64,000 nucleotides of DNA from Humibacillus sp. DSM 29435 (GTDB taxonomy: Bacteria > Actinomycetota > Actinomycetes > Actinomycetales > Dermatophilaceae): contig NZ_MAST01000012.1 in NCBI RefSeq assembly GCF_001758225.1, forward strand, positions 124,001 through 188,000. The letters are read 5' to 3'. Below are positions 26,413-35,895 of the stretch, one piece after another (positions within the stretch are counted from its first letter, which is position 1; every line of letters begins with the position of its first letter). The notes beneath the pieces are model-generated. The model was not told the origin of the DNA. It did not search any database and worked only from the letters and a program-made list of their open reading frames with translations. A program made the translations under genes and the position numbers.

Positions 26413-26568
26413 ATGATCACTCTGGGAATCATCCTGCTTATCGTCGGCCTTCTCGTGAAGATCCCCGTCATCACCACCATCGCCGTCATTCTCGTCGTCG
26501 CGGGGGCGGTGCTGTTCCTCCTGGGCGCCACCGGGCGGGCCATCGGCGGCCGGAAGCACTGGTACTGA
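26413..26568 (+). CDS. DUF6131-like small membrane protein
   Basis: 51 aa peptide beginning MITLGIILLIVGLLVKIPVI, with two hydrophobic stretches (residues 2-15 and 22-40) and the C-terminus ATGRAIGGRKHWY. The two-hairpin shape and the TGRA-GGR-H-aromatic ending match the small actinobacterial DUF6131 family. Function unknown. AGGAG lies about 12 nt upstream of the ATG and a strong terminator follows, so it is an independent unit. Confidence 0.8.
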   Translation: MITLGIILLIVGLLVKIPVITTIAVILVVAGAVLFLLGATGRAIGGRKHWY

Positions 26569-26596
26569 CCGGGCCCGTCGCAGCAGACTCTGAGCC

Positions 26597-26628
26597 GACG
26601 CCCCCCGCACTCCGGTGTGGGGGGCGTC
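26597..26628 (+). terminator. Terminator after the DUF6131 gene
   Basis: Perfect GC-rich stem GACGCCCCCCGCA / TGTGGGGGGCGTC (one G-T-tolerant pair at the tip) starting 29 nt after the stop, followed by GTTCGG. Also convergent with the lipoprotein gene on the other strand. Confidence 0.75.
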
Positions 26629-26697
26629 GTTCGGTGCGGAGCCCATCGGGGCGCTACTGAACTACGGGTGTCACTCGCTCTGGCCGGCTGTGGACGT

Positions 26698-27519
26698 TCA
26701 TGAGGAACGCAGGCGCGACACAGCGGCATCCACCGCCTGTCGGTCGCTGGTAGGCGACCACGCCCCACCGTCGAGCACGACCCAGATCGCGAGGTCGCCC
26801 GAGACGACGAAGAGCGAACGGGCCCGCCCTGACGGCGAGTCCGGGCTCGACACGCTGCCGACCAGCCCGCTCGTCTCGCCGAGCCGGCCCGGTCTCCCTC
26901 CGGCGCACGTGGCCACGGCCGAGCGCAGCCAGGCCAGGGCGGCCTTCCCCGCCCTTCCGGGCTGGCGCCGCATCGAGTGGTAGCTGACGATCCGTTGTGC
27001 GCTCGTGGCTCCTGCCGGCGAGGCGGCCACCGTCACCCGGGCCTCCCCCGTGACGAGGCGGTCGAGCCCGAAAGCGAGCACTTCCTCGTCGGGCCCCTGC
27101 GCGGTGAAGGGGTAGCTCACCGTGCAGTCGGGTTCAGCAGGGCGCTTCGCCGCGCAGCCGGCCCGGTGCCGCGACACGGTCCGGCTCGCGTTGAAGGAGG
27201 TGGCACCGAGCCCCGGCCAGATCGCGTCGGGCCGGATCGGAACCGCATCCGCTGTGAGCTCCACCGTGCTCACGCAGAACGAGCTCTCCGGAACCGGCGT
27301 CATCGCAGGATCGGCTGTGGGCGCGCTCTGCCCCTCCCCACCGACCACGGTGAAGCGACCATTGGGCGAGGGCGAGGGCGAGGGCGAGGGCAGCACGGTG
27401 GCTGCACTCGGTGACGCGGGCGGTGCTGGGCTCGGGGTGCAAGCCGACCCCAGGATGCCGGTCAGCGCGACGACGAGCGCGACGGTCGGCCAGCGCCGCG
27501 ACCCGGCGAAGACGGTCAT
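26698..27519 (-). CDS. Secreted lipoprotein of unknown function (paralogue A)
   Basis: 273 aa. The ATG at 27519 gives a signal peptide with lipobox LGSAC (Cys27), a Pro/Ser-rich linker (SPSPSPSPNG) and an unrecognised extracytoplasmic domain. Shared blocks with the lipoprotein at 27988-28881: M-T-P/A-V-PE-S-x-C near the domain start, PDAIWP / PDVIWP, L(G)xDRL(V/T)TGEA, TCAGGRPG(R/H)LG, GLVG and a Trp-containing WVVLDGGAW / WLVVDGAGW ending. The four shared Cys suggest disulfides. The two genes flank a MOSC gene on one strand, probably one operon. Role unknown. Confidence 0.78.
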   Translation of the reverse strand: MTVFAGSRRWPTVALVVALTGILGSACTPSPAPPASPSAATVLPSPSPSPSPNGRFTVVGGEGQSAPTADPAMTPVPESSFCVSTVELTADAVPIRPDAIWPGLGATSFNASRTVSRHRAGCAAKRPAEPDCTVSYPFTAQGPDEEVLAFGLDRLVTGEARVTVAASPAGATSAQRIVSYHSMRRQPGRAGKAALAWLRSAVATCAGGRPGRLGETSGLVGSVSSPDSPSGRARSLFVVSGDLAIWVVLDGGAWSPTSDRQAVDAAVSRLRSS

Positions 27520-27532
27520 CAGGTCGGCGGGC

Positions 27533-27991
27533 TCAGCCGCGAGCCGGTGGGTCGCCCGCGGCGAGGTCGACCTCGTCGCCGACGCTGATCGTGCCCGAGG
27601 ACAGCAGGCGGAACACCGTGCCACCGCGGTTGTGCAGTGCGCGCGCTGCACCCGGCCCGATGCCGTCGTCGAGCAGCCGGCAGGGCGCAGCGATGCGCAC
27701 CACCTCCAGCTCGACGCCTCCGATGGTCATCCGGGTGCCCGGCCGGGTGGGTATGTCCCCGCCCGAGATGGTGATGTTGCGGCGGGTCAGCCCCGGCTCG
27801 ACGGGTCGGCCGAGGTCGACGGACGCGGCCTGGAGCCCTTCGCTCGACTGCACCGTCACGTGCCGGTGGCGGCTGCCGTGGTAGCGGTCACCAACCAGCC
27901 CCGCGCCCGCCTCCGCCTCGACGCTGTCCACCGACTTCATCGGGAGCCGTCTGCCCGGGGCGATGTGGATCGAGACCACCGTGGGTTTCAC
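27533..27991 (-). CDS. MOSC domain protein
   Basis: 152 aa stand-alone MOSC domain (sulfur-carrier fold related to the C-terminus of molybdenum cofactor sulfurase): VSIHIAPGRRLPMKSVDSVEAEAGAGLVGDRYHG near the N-terminus, NITISGGDIPTRPG, and APCRLLDDGIGPGAARAL with the conserved Cys. The GTG at 27991 overlaps the stop of the upstream lipoprotein gene (GTGA), showing translational coupling. Likely binds or transfers sulfur or oxidised metal-sulfur groups; substrate unknown. Confidence 0.85.
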   Translation of the reverse strand: MKPTVVSIHIAPGRRLPMKSVDSVEAEAGAGLVGDRYHGSRHRHVTVQSSEGLQAASVDLGRPVEPGLTRRNITISGGDIPTRPGTRMTIGGVELEVVRIAAPCRLLDDGIGPGAARALHNRGGTVFRLLSSGTISVGDEVDLAAGDPPARG

Positions 27992-28881
27992 TGCGCTGGC
28001 TCCTTCGTGATGGCAGCGATGGCACTGCGGGCGGCACGTTCCCGGGTCGCGGCGCTCCACCCTGCGCCGTCGACGACCAGCCAGATCAGGTCGCGGCCGG
28101 CCTGGGCGAAGACGAAGTTGGCGTCTTGGAAGGCCCGCACCGCCATGACGCTCTCGCGCTGGCCCACCAGACCGTCGATGCCCAAGTGGCCCGGCCGCCC
28201 GCCCGCACAGGTGGTGACGGCAGTGGCCAGGCGCGCCCGCGCCGACTCGAGATCAGCCGCCGACTCTCCTGACGGTGGGAAGTGCAGCACGGTGTAGAGC
28301 ACGGCGGCCTGCGATGGGATCGCGCCCGAGGGCGGGGTGACTTCGGCGTGCGCCTCGCCCGTCGTCAGACGGTCGGCGCCGAGGCCGAGCAGGATGTCGT
28401 CGTCGGAGGCGGCAATGTACGGGAAGCTGGCGTAGCAGGTGGTCTCCAACGGTCGGCGCTCTACGCACGACGGGTCGACACGACGCACGGTCTCGGTGCC
28501 GCTCCGCCCTCGGTGCACGGAGTCGGGCCAGATCACGTCTGGCTGCAACGGCGCCGCCGACGTGAGGGTGTGGGTGACCGAGCACAGGCTGGCCTCCGGA
28601 ACCGCTGTCATGCCGGGGGCCAAGGCCGGTTGCGACTCGGCTGCCCGGCTTCCCGGTGTCGGGGAGCCCGGCGGCAGAGGAACCCCGGCATCAGAACCGG
28701 TGCCAGAACCGATACGCGCGACCGGCCCCGCCTGGGTGTTGCCCGTGCCCCGAGTCGGCGATGGGGGCCCCGCCGGGCCGTCGGTTCCCGTCGGGGCGAC
28801 AGGGGTGCCGGAGGTGCAGGCCCCCGTCAGCAGTACCGCGAGAACGACCCCGGCCGCTCTGCGCCCCGCGCCGGGCAACAT
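27988..28881 (-). CDS. Secreted lipoprotein of unknown function (paralogue B)
   Basis: 297 aa. Signal peptide with lipobox LTGAC (Cys22), a Gly/Pro/Ser/Thr-rich linker (residues 25-85) and a domain homologous to the lipoprotein on the far side of the MOSC gene (see paralogue A for shared blocks). It begins 15 nt upstream of the lpdA stop region on the same strand and ends in a GTGA overlap with the MOSC start. No known family recognised. Confidence 0.78.
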   Translation of the reverse strand: MLPGAGRRAAGVVLAVLLTGACTSGTPVAPTGTDGPAGPPSPTRGTGNTQAGPVARIGSGTGSDAGVPLPPGSPTPGSRAAESQPALAPGMTAVPEASLCSVTHTLTSAAPLQPDVIWPDSVHRGRSGTETVRRVDPSCVERRPLETTCYASFPYIAASDDDILLGLGADRLTTGEAHAEVTPPSGAIPSQAAVLYTVLHFPPSGESAADLESARARLATAVTTCAGGRPGHLGIDGLVGQRESVMAVRAFQDANFVFAQAGRDLIWLVVDGAGWSAATRERAARSAIAAITKEPAQ

Positions 28882-28896
28882 CCGGATGACGGCCGG

Positions 28897-30294
28897 TCAG
28901 AAGTTGATCATGTGCCCGGCGATGCCGTGCACGGCCTCCTTGACGGCCTCGCCGAGGGTGGGGTGCGCGAAGATGGTGCGCGACACCTCGTCGGCGGTGA
29001 GGTCCCAGGTCTGGGCGAGGTTGAGCACCGGGAGCAGCTCGGTGACGTCGGGCCCGATCATCGCCGCCCCGAGGATCTCGTTGTGCTCGGCATCGGCGAT
29101 CACCTTGACGAACCCGACCGGCTCGCCGAGGCCCATCGCCTTGCCGTTGGCCGAGAAGGGGAAGGTGGCCGTCTTGACGTCGTGACCGGCATCCTTGGCC
29201 TGCTGCTCGGACAGGCCCATCGAGCCGATCTGCGGCTGGCAGTAGGTCGCCCGCGGGATGAAGGCGTAGTCGATGGCCATCGTCTCGGCGCCGGCGATGG
29301 TCTCGGCGGCGACGATGCCCATGGCCTCGGCGACGTGGGCGAGCATCAGCTTGGCCGTGACGTCACCGATGGCGTAGACGTTGGGCACGTTGGTGCGGCA
29401 GAACTCGTCGATAGCGATCGCGCCGCGGTCGGTGAGGTCGACGCCGATGGCGTCGAGGCCGTAACCGTCGGTGCGCGGGGCGAAGCCGATGGCCGACAGC
29501 AGCCGGTCGGCCTCGAGCACCTGCTGGTCTCCGCCGGCGGCCGGGCTGACCGTGACCTTCACGCCCGAGCCGGTGTCTTCGACCGCCTCGACCTTGGTGC
29601 TGAGCATGACCTTCACGCCGAGCTTCTTGTAGTGCTTGGCCAGTTCCTTGGACACGTCGGCGTCCTCGGTCGGCACCATGCGGTCGAGGAACTCGACGAT
29701 GGTGACGTCGACACCGAAGTTCTTCATCACGTAGGCGAACTCGACGCCGATGGCGCCCGAGCCGGCGATGATGATGGAGCCGGGAAGGTTCTCGTCGAGG
29801 ATCTGCTCCTCGTAGGTCACGACGTTCTCGCTGACCTTGACGCCGGGGATCATCCGGGTCACAGAGCCGGTCGAGATGATCAGGTTGTCGAAGGTGACGG
29901 CCCGCTTCTCACCGTCGTTCAGGGCGATGTCCATCGAGGTCGGGCTGGTCAGCGTGCCCCAGCCGTCGATCTCCTCGATCTTGTTCTTCTTCATCAGGAA
30001 GTGGACGCCTTTGACGATGCCTGCCGAGACCTGGCGGCTGCGCTTGAAGGTCGGCCCGAACGACATGGTGGCATCTCCCTCGATGCCGTACTTCGCCTTG
30101 TCGTGGGTGAGGGTGTGCGCCAGCTCAGCGTTCTTCAGCAGCGCCTTGCTCGGGATGCAGCCGACGTTGAGGCACACCCCGCCCCAATACTGCTTCTCGA
30201 CGACGGCGACCTTCTTGCCGAGCTGCGAGGCGCGAATTGCCGCCACATAGCCGCCGGGACCAGCACCAAGAACCACCACATCGTAATCAGCCAT
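28897..30294 (-). CDS. lpdA: Dihydrolipoyl dehydrogenase
   Basis: 465 aa from the ATG at 30294. FAD enzyme (E3) reoxidising lipoamide in 2-oxoacid dehydrogenase complexes. FAD site [16 protein letters not shown]; redox disulfide [20 protein letters not shown] motif [14 protein letters not shown]; central YAIGDVT; dimer-interface catalytic [12 protein letters not shown] with His. The ATG is preferred over the GTG at 30303 because TAGGGT lies 7 nt before it (leaderless). No E1/E2 genes are adjacent. Confidence 0.95.
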   Translation of the reverse strand: MADYDVVVLGAGPGGYVAAIRASQLGKKVAVVEKQYWGGVCLNVGCIPSKALLKNAELAHTLTHDKAKYGIEGDATMSFGPTFKRSRQVSAGIVKGVHFLMKKNKIEEIDGWGTLTSPTSMDIALNDGEKRAVTFDNLIISTGSVTRMIPGVKVSENVVTYEEQILDENLPGSIIIAGSGAIGVEFAYVMKNFGVDVTIVEFLDRMVPTEDADVSKELAKHYKKLGVKVMLSTKVEAVEDTGSGVKVTVSPAAGGDQQVLEADRLLSAIGFAPRTDGYGLDAIGVDLTDRGAIAIDEFCRTNVPNVYAIGDVTAKLMLAHVAEAMGIVAAETIAGAETMAIDYAFIPRATYCQPQIGSMGLSEQQAKDAGHDVKTATFPFSANGKAMGLGEPVGFVKVIADAEHNEILGAAMIGPDVTELLPVLNLAQTWDLTADEVSRTIFAHPTLGEAVKEAVHGIAGHMINF

Positions 30295-30301
30295 GGCTGA
30301 C

Positions 30302-30307
30302 ACCCTA
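30302..30307 (-). promoter_or_regulatory. -10 box of lpdA (leaderless)
   Basis: TAGGGT on the minus strand, 7 nt before the ATG; selects 30294 over the upstream GTG. Confidence 0.55.
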
Positions 30308-30531
30308 TCCGGGCCGGAAGGCCCATTCGCATCCGTGCCGCGCCACTTCCGAGACGGCCCGAGTCGCCCTTCGTTCGTGGGCCCCGAGCCCTCGCGGTAG
30401 GGGCTGCCACGCCGATGTCACGGCGTCGATGAGAAAAACATCGTGGCCAGGCCGCACATTCCCCCGGCGCGGGGGTAGGTTCCCCCCGCACGGTCGGACA
30501 TCTTTCGGCCCTCACCAACGGAGGTCACCGC

Positions 30532-30858
30532 GTGAGCACCCCCCCGCAGCACCGTGACGCACCACCCGCGAACAAGGGCCTGCTGGCCATCGCCGTCGTC
30601 TGCCTCTCGCTACCGATCATCGCCCTCATGCTCGTGGGCACCTACGCCAAGGACGGCCCCCGATTTCTCGACTTCCCGTTCTTCATCTGGTACCAGTTCC
30701 TCTGGGTGGCGCTCTGTTCGATCCTGACGTACACCGCCTACCGACTGGTGCTCAAGGCGCGACCGCACCGACCGATGAACCCCGAGGGCACCGAGTTCCT
30801 CACTGACGCGGCAGACGAGCCGAACGGTGCTGCCAACGACGGGGAGGCCGGCCGATGA
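30532..30858 (+). CDS. DUF3311 small membrane protein, symporter partner
   Basis: 108 aa with two membrane helices (LLAIAVVCLSLPIIALMLVG; FFIWYQFLWVALCSILTYTAY) and a polar tail. DUF3311 proteins are typically encoded just before a sodium/solute symporter, as here. GTG start at 30532 with GGAGGT at 30519-30524. The stop overlaps the symporter ATG (ATGA). Confidence 0.87.
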   Translation: MSTPPQHRDAPPANKGLLAIAVVCLSLPIIALMLVGTYAKDGPRFLDFPFFIWYQFLWVALCSILTYTAYRLVLKARPHRPMNPEGTEFLTDAADEPNGAANDGEAGR

Positions 30859-32528
30859 GCACCCTCAAGCTCGCCCAGGCCACCGGTGGCGTCAACGTCG
30901 TCGCCCTCACCGTGCTCATCGTCTTCTTCCTCGCCGTCGCGATCGCCGGTTTCTGGGCGGCCCGCTGGCGCCGGCCGGCCAGCATGGACAGTCTCGAGGA
31001 GTGGGGCCTCGGGGGCCGTTCGTTCGGCACCTGGGTCACCTGGTTCCTGCTCGGCGGCGATCTCTACACCGCCTACACGTTCGTCGCCGTCCCCGCGGCC
31101 ATGTTCTCGCTGGGCGCCGTGAGCGGTTTCTTCGCTGTGCCCTACACCATCGTGCTCTACCCGATCATCTTCGTGTTCATGTCGCGCCTGTGGTCGGTCT
31201 CGCACCGGCACGGCTACGTCACCCCGGCCGACTTCGTGCAGGGCCGGTCGGGTTCTCGCGCCCTGACCCTGGCCGTGGCGGTCACGGGCTTCCTCGCGAC
31301 GATGCCCTACATCGCACTCCAGCTGGTCGGCATCCAGGCGGTGCTCGAGGTGGCCGGCGTTGGCGGCGGCGGCAACTGGGTGGCCAAGGACGCCCCCATC
31401 TTCATCGCCTTCGTGGTGCTGGCCCTCTACACCTACACCTCGGGGTTGAGGGCGCCGGCGATCATCGCCTTCGTCAAGGACATCCTCATCTACATCGTCA
31501 TCATCGTGGCCGTCATCTATCTGCCGTCGAAGGTCGGCGGCTGGGGCAACATCTTCAACGCCGCCCAGCAGAAGATGGAGTCGACCAACGCGGTGACCGG
31601 GAAGGCGACCGGGGCGTTCATCCCCGGCGCCGGGCAGTACTGGGCCTACGCCACCCTGGCCCTCGGGTCGGCCATGGCCCTGTTCATGTACCCCCACTCG
31701 GTCACGGCCACCCTGTCGGCCAAGAGCCGCAACACCATTCGCAAGAACGCGGCGATCCTGCCGGCCTACTCGTTCCTGCTCGGGCTGCTCGCCCTCCTGG
31801 GCTGGGTGGCCATCGCCGCCGGCACGAAGCCGATCGGGCTCGACGGCAAGCCCAACCCGCAGCTCGTCGTGCCGCAGCTCTTCGAGGACTTCTTTCCCTC
31901 GTGGTTCGCGGGCGTGGCGTTCGCGGCCATCGCGATCGGAGCGCTCGTGCCGGCCGCGATCATGTCGATCGCCGCCTCGAACACCTTCACCCGCAACATC
32001 TACAAGGCGTGGATCAAGCCCGACGCGACGCCCAAGCAGGAGGCGAAGGTCAGCAAGCTCACCTCGCTCGTGGTCAAGGCGTTCGCCCTGGTCTTCGTGC
32101 TGGGTCTCGACAAGACCAACGCCCTGAACTTCCAGCTGCTCGGCGGCATCTGGATCATGCAGACCTTCCCGTCGATCGTGTTCTACCTCTACACCAGGTG
32201 GTTCCACCGGCGCGCCCTGCTGCTGGGCTGGGCCGTCGGCATGGTCTACGGCACCGTCTCCGCCTACAACGTCGTCAACCCGGCGACCAAGGCGCACTTC
32301 GGAGGCTCGGTGGCCGAGATTCCCGGGCTCGGCGAGATGGGCTACATCGCGCTCACCGCGTTCGTCCTCAACCTCATCGCGGCCGTGGTCTTCACCCTGG
32401 TCTTCCGGGCTTTCAAGGCCGACGAGGGCAAGGACGAGACGATCCCGGCCGACTTCTTCGCCGATGCGGGTGACCCTCGCGTCGAGAAGCTCGACACCTC
32501 CGGCCCGGTGACGCCTTCGTCGCACTGA
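30855..32528 (+). CDS. Sodium/solute symporter (SSS family, monocarboxylate-permease-like)
   Basis: 557 aa, about 13 membrane helices. SSS features: GFWAARWRRPASMDSLEEWGLGGRSFGTWVTWFLLGGD near the N-terminus (loop before helix 2), YTPADFVQGRSGS-like stretch HGYVTPADFVQGR, and GVAFAAIAIGALVPAAIMSIAASNTFTRNIY (core helix with the Na+ site). Pairing with DUF3311 fits the MctP-like group that imports pyruvate, lactate or similar acids; actual substrate inferred only. A strong hairpin follows. Confidence 0.9.
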   Translation: MSTLKLAQATGGVNVVALTVLIVFFLAVAIAGFWAARWRRPASMDSLEEWGLGGRSFGTWVTWFLLGGDLYTAYTFVAVPAAMFSLGAVSGFFAVPYTIVLYPIIFVFMSRLWSVSHRHGYVTPADFVQGRSGSRALTLAVAVTGFLATMPYIALQLVGIQAVLEVAGVGGGGNWVAKDAPIFIAFVVLALYTYTSGLRAPAIIAFVKDILIYIVIIVAVIYLPSKVGGWGNIFNAAQQKMESTNAVTGKATGAFIPGAGQYWAYATLALGSAMALFMYPHSVTATLSAKSRNTIRKNAAILPAYSFLLGLLALLGWVAIAAGTKPIGLDGKPNPQLVVPQLFEDFFPSWFAGVAFAAIAIGALVPAAIMSIAASNTFTRNIYKAWIKPDATPKQEAKVSKLTSLVVKAFALVFVLGLDKTNALNFQLLGGIWIMQTFPSIVFYLYTRWFHRRALLLGWAVGMVYGTVSAYNVVNPATKAHFGGSVAEIPGLGEMGYIALTAFVLNLIAAVVFTLVFRAFKADEGKDETIPADFFADAGDPRVEKLDTSGPVTPSSH

Positions 32529-32550
32529 CCAGTTTCTTCAGACGGATGCC

Positions 32551-32588
32551 GCTGGGCCGGGTCGCGCGTACGTGCGACCCGGCCCAGC
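32551..32588. terminator. Bidirectional terminator between the symporter and FUSC-like genes
   Basis: Perfect 15-bp stem GCTGGGCCGGGTCGC / GCGACCCGGCCCAGC with an 8-nt loop GCGTACGT, between convergent genes. Confidence 0.82.
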
Positions 32589-32592
32589 GCTG

Positions 32593-33726
32593 TCAGTCGT
32601 GGGCTCTTTCCCGGGGTAGCGCCGCAATGGCCTCGTCGACGTCGAGACCGGTCACCTGCAGCAGGTCGACCACGACCGAACGGGTCTGGGCCAGGATCGT
32701 CTCGGTGGCGAGGCTCGCGGTGCGAGGAACCTCGCCGCTCAGGACGGCGACCCGCTCGAGACCCGACCGGCCAATGGTGGGCGACGCATTCTCCGAGAGC
32801 GCCCGAGCGACGACGTCGGTGGCATCGGCCAGCGCCCTGATCAGCTCGACGTAGGCGGCCGGCATCGCCTCACCGTTGCCGACCGCGACCGTGATGCGCC
32901 GCACCAGCACCCGGGTGCTGCCGAGGGCTCGATCGAGCGGTTCGACCAGCTCGGCCATGGCGCGCACGCCGACCCGTTGCCGGTGCGGGAACGGCGAGCT
33001 GGTGAGCACCGACAGCCCCTCGTCGGCCGCCGTGCGCAGCTCGCGCAACAGCGACTCGGTGCCGCGAGCCGAGGCCAGCACGGCGGCCACGCCATCGACG
33101 TCGCCGTCGACGGCGCTGGCGACCGTGCGACGCAGCAGCTCGCTGATCTTGCGCACCACCTCGGCGGCCGCCACCCGAGGTCGCCGAAGGGGCGCCTGCG
33201 GCACGACCGTCGCGGCGACGAGCGCCACCCCTCCACCGATGAGCGCGTCAGCCCAGCGGGTGAAGGCCTGCCCGGGGCTCGCGACCAACACGGTCACCAC
33301 GATCCCCTGCACCCCTGACTGGATCACCAGCAGGGGGCCGCCGTCGAGCAGCAGCGCGAACGACATCGAGACCAGCACCACGGCCGTGACCTGCCACGGT
33401 CCGGTGCCCGCGAAGTGCACGAACACGTCGGCGGTGAAGACGCCGACGGCCACGCCCACGGCCACCTCGAACACCCGGCGCTGGCGCTGCCCGTACGACA
33501 TGCCGAGACAGACGACCGCCACGATCGGAGCGAAGAACGGCGAGCGGTGCCCGAAGACGCTCGTGGCGAGCCACCAGGCGACCCCGGCCGCGATCGAGCA
33601 CTGCGCCAACAGGAAGGCCTTCGACCGCAGTCGCTCGAGGCGGGTCGTCAGCGACAGCCGGCTGCGCGCATACGCTCGGTCGAGCCTCTCGATCACCGGA
33701 GAGTCGCTCTTCAGGTAGTCGTCCAC
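32593..33726 (-). CDS. FUSC / aromatic acid exporter family membrane protein
   Basis: 377 aa. N-terminal half with about five to six hydrophobic helices (FLLAQCSIAAGVAWWLA, FFAPIVAVVCLGMSYGQRQRRVFEVAVGVAVGVFTAD, TAVVLVSMSFALLL, ALIGGGVALVAATVV), C-terminal half soluble and helical. The GQRQRRVFEV motif and layout match the actinobacterial FUSC/ArAE-like family, presumed efflux of aromatic acids. GTG at 33726 is preferred because GGGAGG lies 7 nt upstream; a GTG at 33747 is the alternative. Last gene before the convergent symporter. Confidence 0.8.
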   Translation of the reverse strand: MDDYLKSDSPVIERLDRAYARSRLSLTTRLERLRSKAFLLAQCSIAAGVAWWLATSVFGHRSPFFAPIVAVVCLGMSYGQRQRRVFEVAVGVAVGVFTADVFVHFAGTGPWQVTAVVLVSMSFALLLDGGPLLVIQSGVQGIVVTVLVASPGQAFTRWADALIGGGVALVAATVVPQAPLRRPRVAAAEVVRKISELLRRTVASAVDGDVDGVAAVLASARGTESLLRELRTAADEGLSVLTSSPFPHRQRVGVRAMAELVEPLDRALGSTRVLVRRITVAVGNGEAMPAAYVELIRALADATDVVARALSENASPTIGRSGLERVAVLSGEVPRTASLATETILAQTRSVVVDLLQVTGLDVDEAIAALPRERAHD

Positions 33727-33815
33727 GCCCCATCCTCCCAGCCTCACGCGCTACCCAGCCCACCCGACCACCGGAACCGGACCACGACGCAATCCCCCGT
33801 CCGCCACTGGTGGAG

Positions 33816-35894
33816 TCAGAGACCGAGGCTCACGATGGCGTCGAAGATCTGCCGGACCGCCGGAGCGGCCACCTTCGAGCCGGAACCACCCTGGCTCACC
33901 ACCACCACGACGGCATACTTCGGTGTGGTCGTCGGGCCGTACCCGGCGAACCAGGCCGTGGCCTGCTTGCCGAAGACCTCGCCCGTGCCGGTCTTGCCCG
34001 CGACCGGGTAGCGACCCTGCGGGAAACCGACGAAGGCGCTGCCGGCCGAACCGCCCGGCCTCGTGACGTCGGCCAGGGCCGAGCGCAGGTACGCCCCGAC
34101 GTCGGGGCGTAGTGCCGCCGTGGCCACCTTCTTCGGCGCGATGCCGGTGACCGTGCCGTCGGTCGAGCGGTAGCCGGCGGCGACCTGCGGCTGCCAGAGG
34201 GTTCCGCCGTTGGCGACCGCGGAGTACACCTCGGCCATCTGCAGAGGCGTGACTGCGAGGTCACCCTGCCCGATCGAGAAGTTGATGGCGTCACCGGCCC
34301 GGTACTCGTAGCCCGACCGGCAGTTCTCGGTCGCGAGGGAGCGCAGGTAGGCCGCCCGCGTCGGGTCGGTCTTCGCCACCTCCGGGTAGCCGGTGGTCGC
34401 CCGCTTGCAGGTGACGTCCTTGGTAGCGAGCCAGTTGGCCTCCTTCCAGGCGCGGTCGGGCAGGCGGCCGGCCGACTCCCCCGGCAGGTCGATACCGGTG
34501 CGGCGACCGATGCCGAAGCTTCTGGCCATGGCGACGAACGGGTCGTCGACGGTGGGCGCTGCGGCTAGGCCGCCGAGTCGTTGCCAGGCCGCGTAGGCGA
34601 ACCGGTAGAAGACCGTGTCGCACGAGACGACGATCGTCTGGTGCAGGTCGATCAGGCCGTAGCCGCGGGACTCGTAGTTGTTGAAGACCCGGCCCCCGAC
34701 AGTGAGGTTAGGCGAGCAGTCGTACCGGCCGTCGAGGCTGGCCCCGTCGTCGACGGCGGCCGGCACCGAGATCACCTTGAAGGTCGAGGCGGGTGGAAAG
34801 GTCTCGGAGGTGATGCGCGACCGCAACGGGGCGCCGGATGCCGGGCTGCTCAGCCGCGCGAGCGTGGCGGCGCTGATGCCCCCGGCGAAGACGTTCGGGT
34901 CGTAGGTCGGGTAGCTGGCGGCGGCCACGAGCGCGCCGTTGGTCACGTCGACGACGACGGCCGCGCCGGAGTCGGCCCGCTGCTTCGCGGCTCTGGCGCC
35001 CGCCACGGCCGAGGCCAGGGCCGCCTCGGTGCGGGCCTGGAGCCGGGCGTCGAGGTGCGTGACGACATCCTGGCCGTTGACGGGTGCGGTCTGGGTCAGG
35101 GTGCCGGTGACGATGCCCCGGGGGTCGATCGACACCACGGAGGCTCCGTTCGTGCCCCGCAAGACCGTGTCGTACTGCGCCTCGAGCCCGCTACGCCCGA
35201 CGACATCGTCGGGGTCGACCCGCCCGTCGCTCCCCGAGACGTCATCAGCACTGGCGCGGGCGACGTGACCGAGCAGATGCGCACCGTTGGCCCGGTCGGG
35301 GGCCGGATAGTCACGCACCGGCTCGGCGACCACCCCGACACCGGGATACTTCTCGGGCTGCTCCACCAGGGTCAGGGCCCGTCGCGCGTCGACCCCGGTG
35401 GCGATCGGGATCGGCACGTACGGCGAGCCGTTGAAGCAGGCCGGCGCGGTCGGGGCCCCCTTCGTGCCGCACAGCTTGGTCTTGTTCCACAGCTGCTCGA
35501 ACGGCAGGCCGAGGGCCTGCGCCACGTCGGCGACCAGCTGTGCGCCCTCGTCGTCTGCGTCGAGCAGCACCCCGCGCTCGACCGTGACGGCTGTCGTGAA
35601 CGTGTTGGTGGCCAGGGGCTTTCCGGTGCGGTCGAGGATCCGCCCGCGCAACGCGTGCTCGGTGACCGTGCGGGTGTTGACCGCCTTCGCGGCCGTGACG
35701 GCCGCTGGGCCCTGCACGAGCTGCACCTGCCCGAGCCGGCCCACGAGCAGGGCGAAGAGTGAGGCCATCAGGGCGATGACCACCCAGCCGGCACCACCCC
35801 CGCGCCGGCGCGATGGCCGGCGGGTCGGCAGGGAGAGCCCGGAGCGTCGGCCTCCTCGGCTTCGTCGACTTCGGCGGCTTCGTAGACGGGCCAT
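33816..35894 (-). CDS. mrdA: Penicillin-binding protein 2 (elongation transpeptidase)
   Basis: 692 aa class B PBP of the rod complex. Very basic N-terminus (RSRRSRRSRGGRRSG), one membrane helix (WVVIALMASLFALLVGRLGQV), a PBP dimerisation domain, then transpeptidase motifs: SxxK in PPASTFKV, SxN-type SCD in VVSCDTVFYRF and KTGT in VAGKTGTGEV. Crosslinks side-wall peptidoglycan under MreBCD control. Starts one nucleotide after the mreD stop. The usual partner rodA is not next in line but sits at 59.9 kb. Confidence 0.95.
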   Translation of the reverse strand: MARLRSRRSRRSRGGRRSGLSLPTRRPSRRRGGGAGWVVIALMASLFALLVGRLGQVQLVQGPAAVTAAKAVNTRTVTEHALRGRILDRTGKPLATNTFTTAVTVERGVLLDADDEGAQLVADVAQALGLPFEQLWNKTKLCGTKGAPTAPACFNGSPYVPIPIATGVDARRALTLVEQPEKYPGVGVVAEPVRDYPAPDRANGAHLLGHVARASADDVSGSDGRVDPDDVVGRSGLEAQYDTVLRGTNGASVVSIDPRGIVTGTLTQTAPVNGQDVVTHLDARLQARTEAALASAVAGARAAKQRADSGAAVVVDVTNGALVAAASYPTYDPNVFAGGISAATLARLSSPASGAPLRSRITSETFPPASTFKVISVPAAVDDGASLDGRYDCSPNLTVGGRVFNNYESRGYGLIDLHQTIVVSCDTVFYRFAYAAWQRLGGLAAAPTVDDPFVAMARSFGIGRRTGIDLPGESAGRLPDRAWKEANWLATKDVTCKRATTGYPEVAKTDPTRAAYLRSLATENCRSGYEYRAGDAINFSIGQGDLAVTPLQMAEVYSAVANGGTLWQPQVAAGYRSTDGTVTGIAPKKVATAALRPDVGAYLRSALADVTRPGGSAGSAFVGFPQGRYPVAGKTGTGEVFGKQATAWFAGYGPTTTPKYAVVVVVSQGGSGSKVAAPAVRQIFDAIVSLGL

Positions 35895-35895
35895 G

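Noticed and set aside
28282-30300. A 672-codon plus-strand frame opposite lpdA
   Set aside because: Shadow frame across lpdA and the lipoprotein gene; composition dominated by Gly/Val/Asp/His.
30738-32525. A 595-codon minus-strand frame opposite the symporter
   Set aside because: Antisense shadow, extremely Arg/Glu/His-rich.
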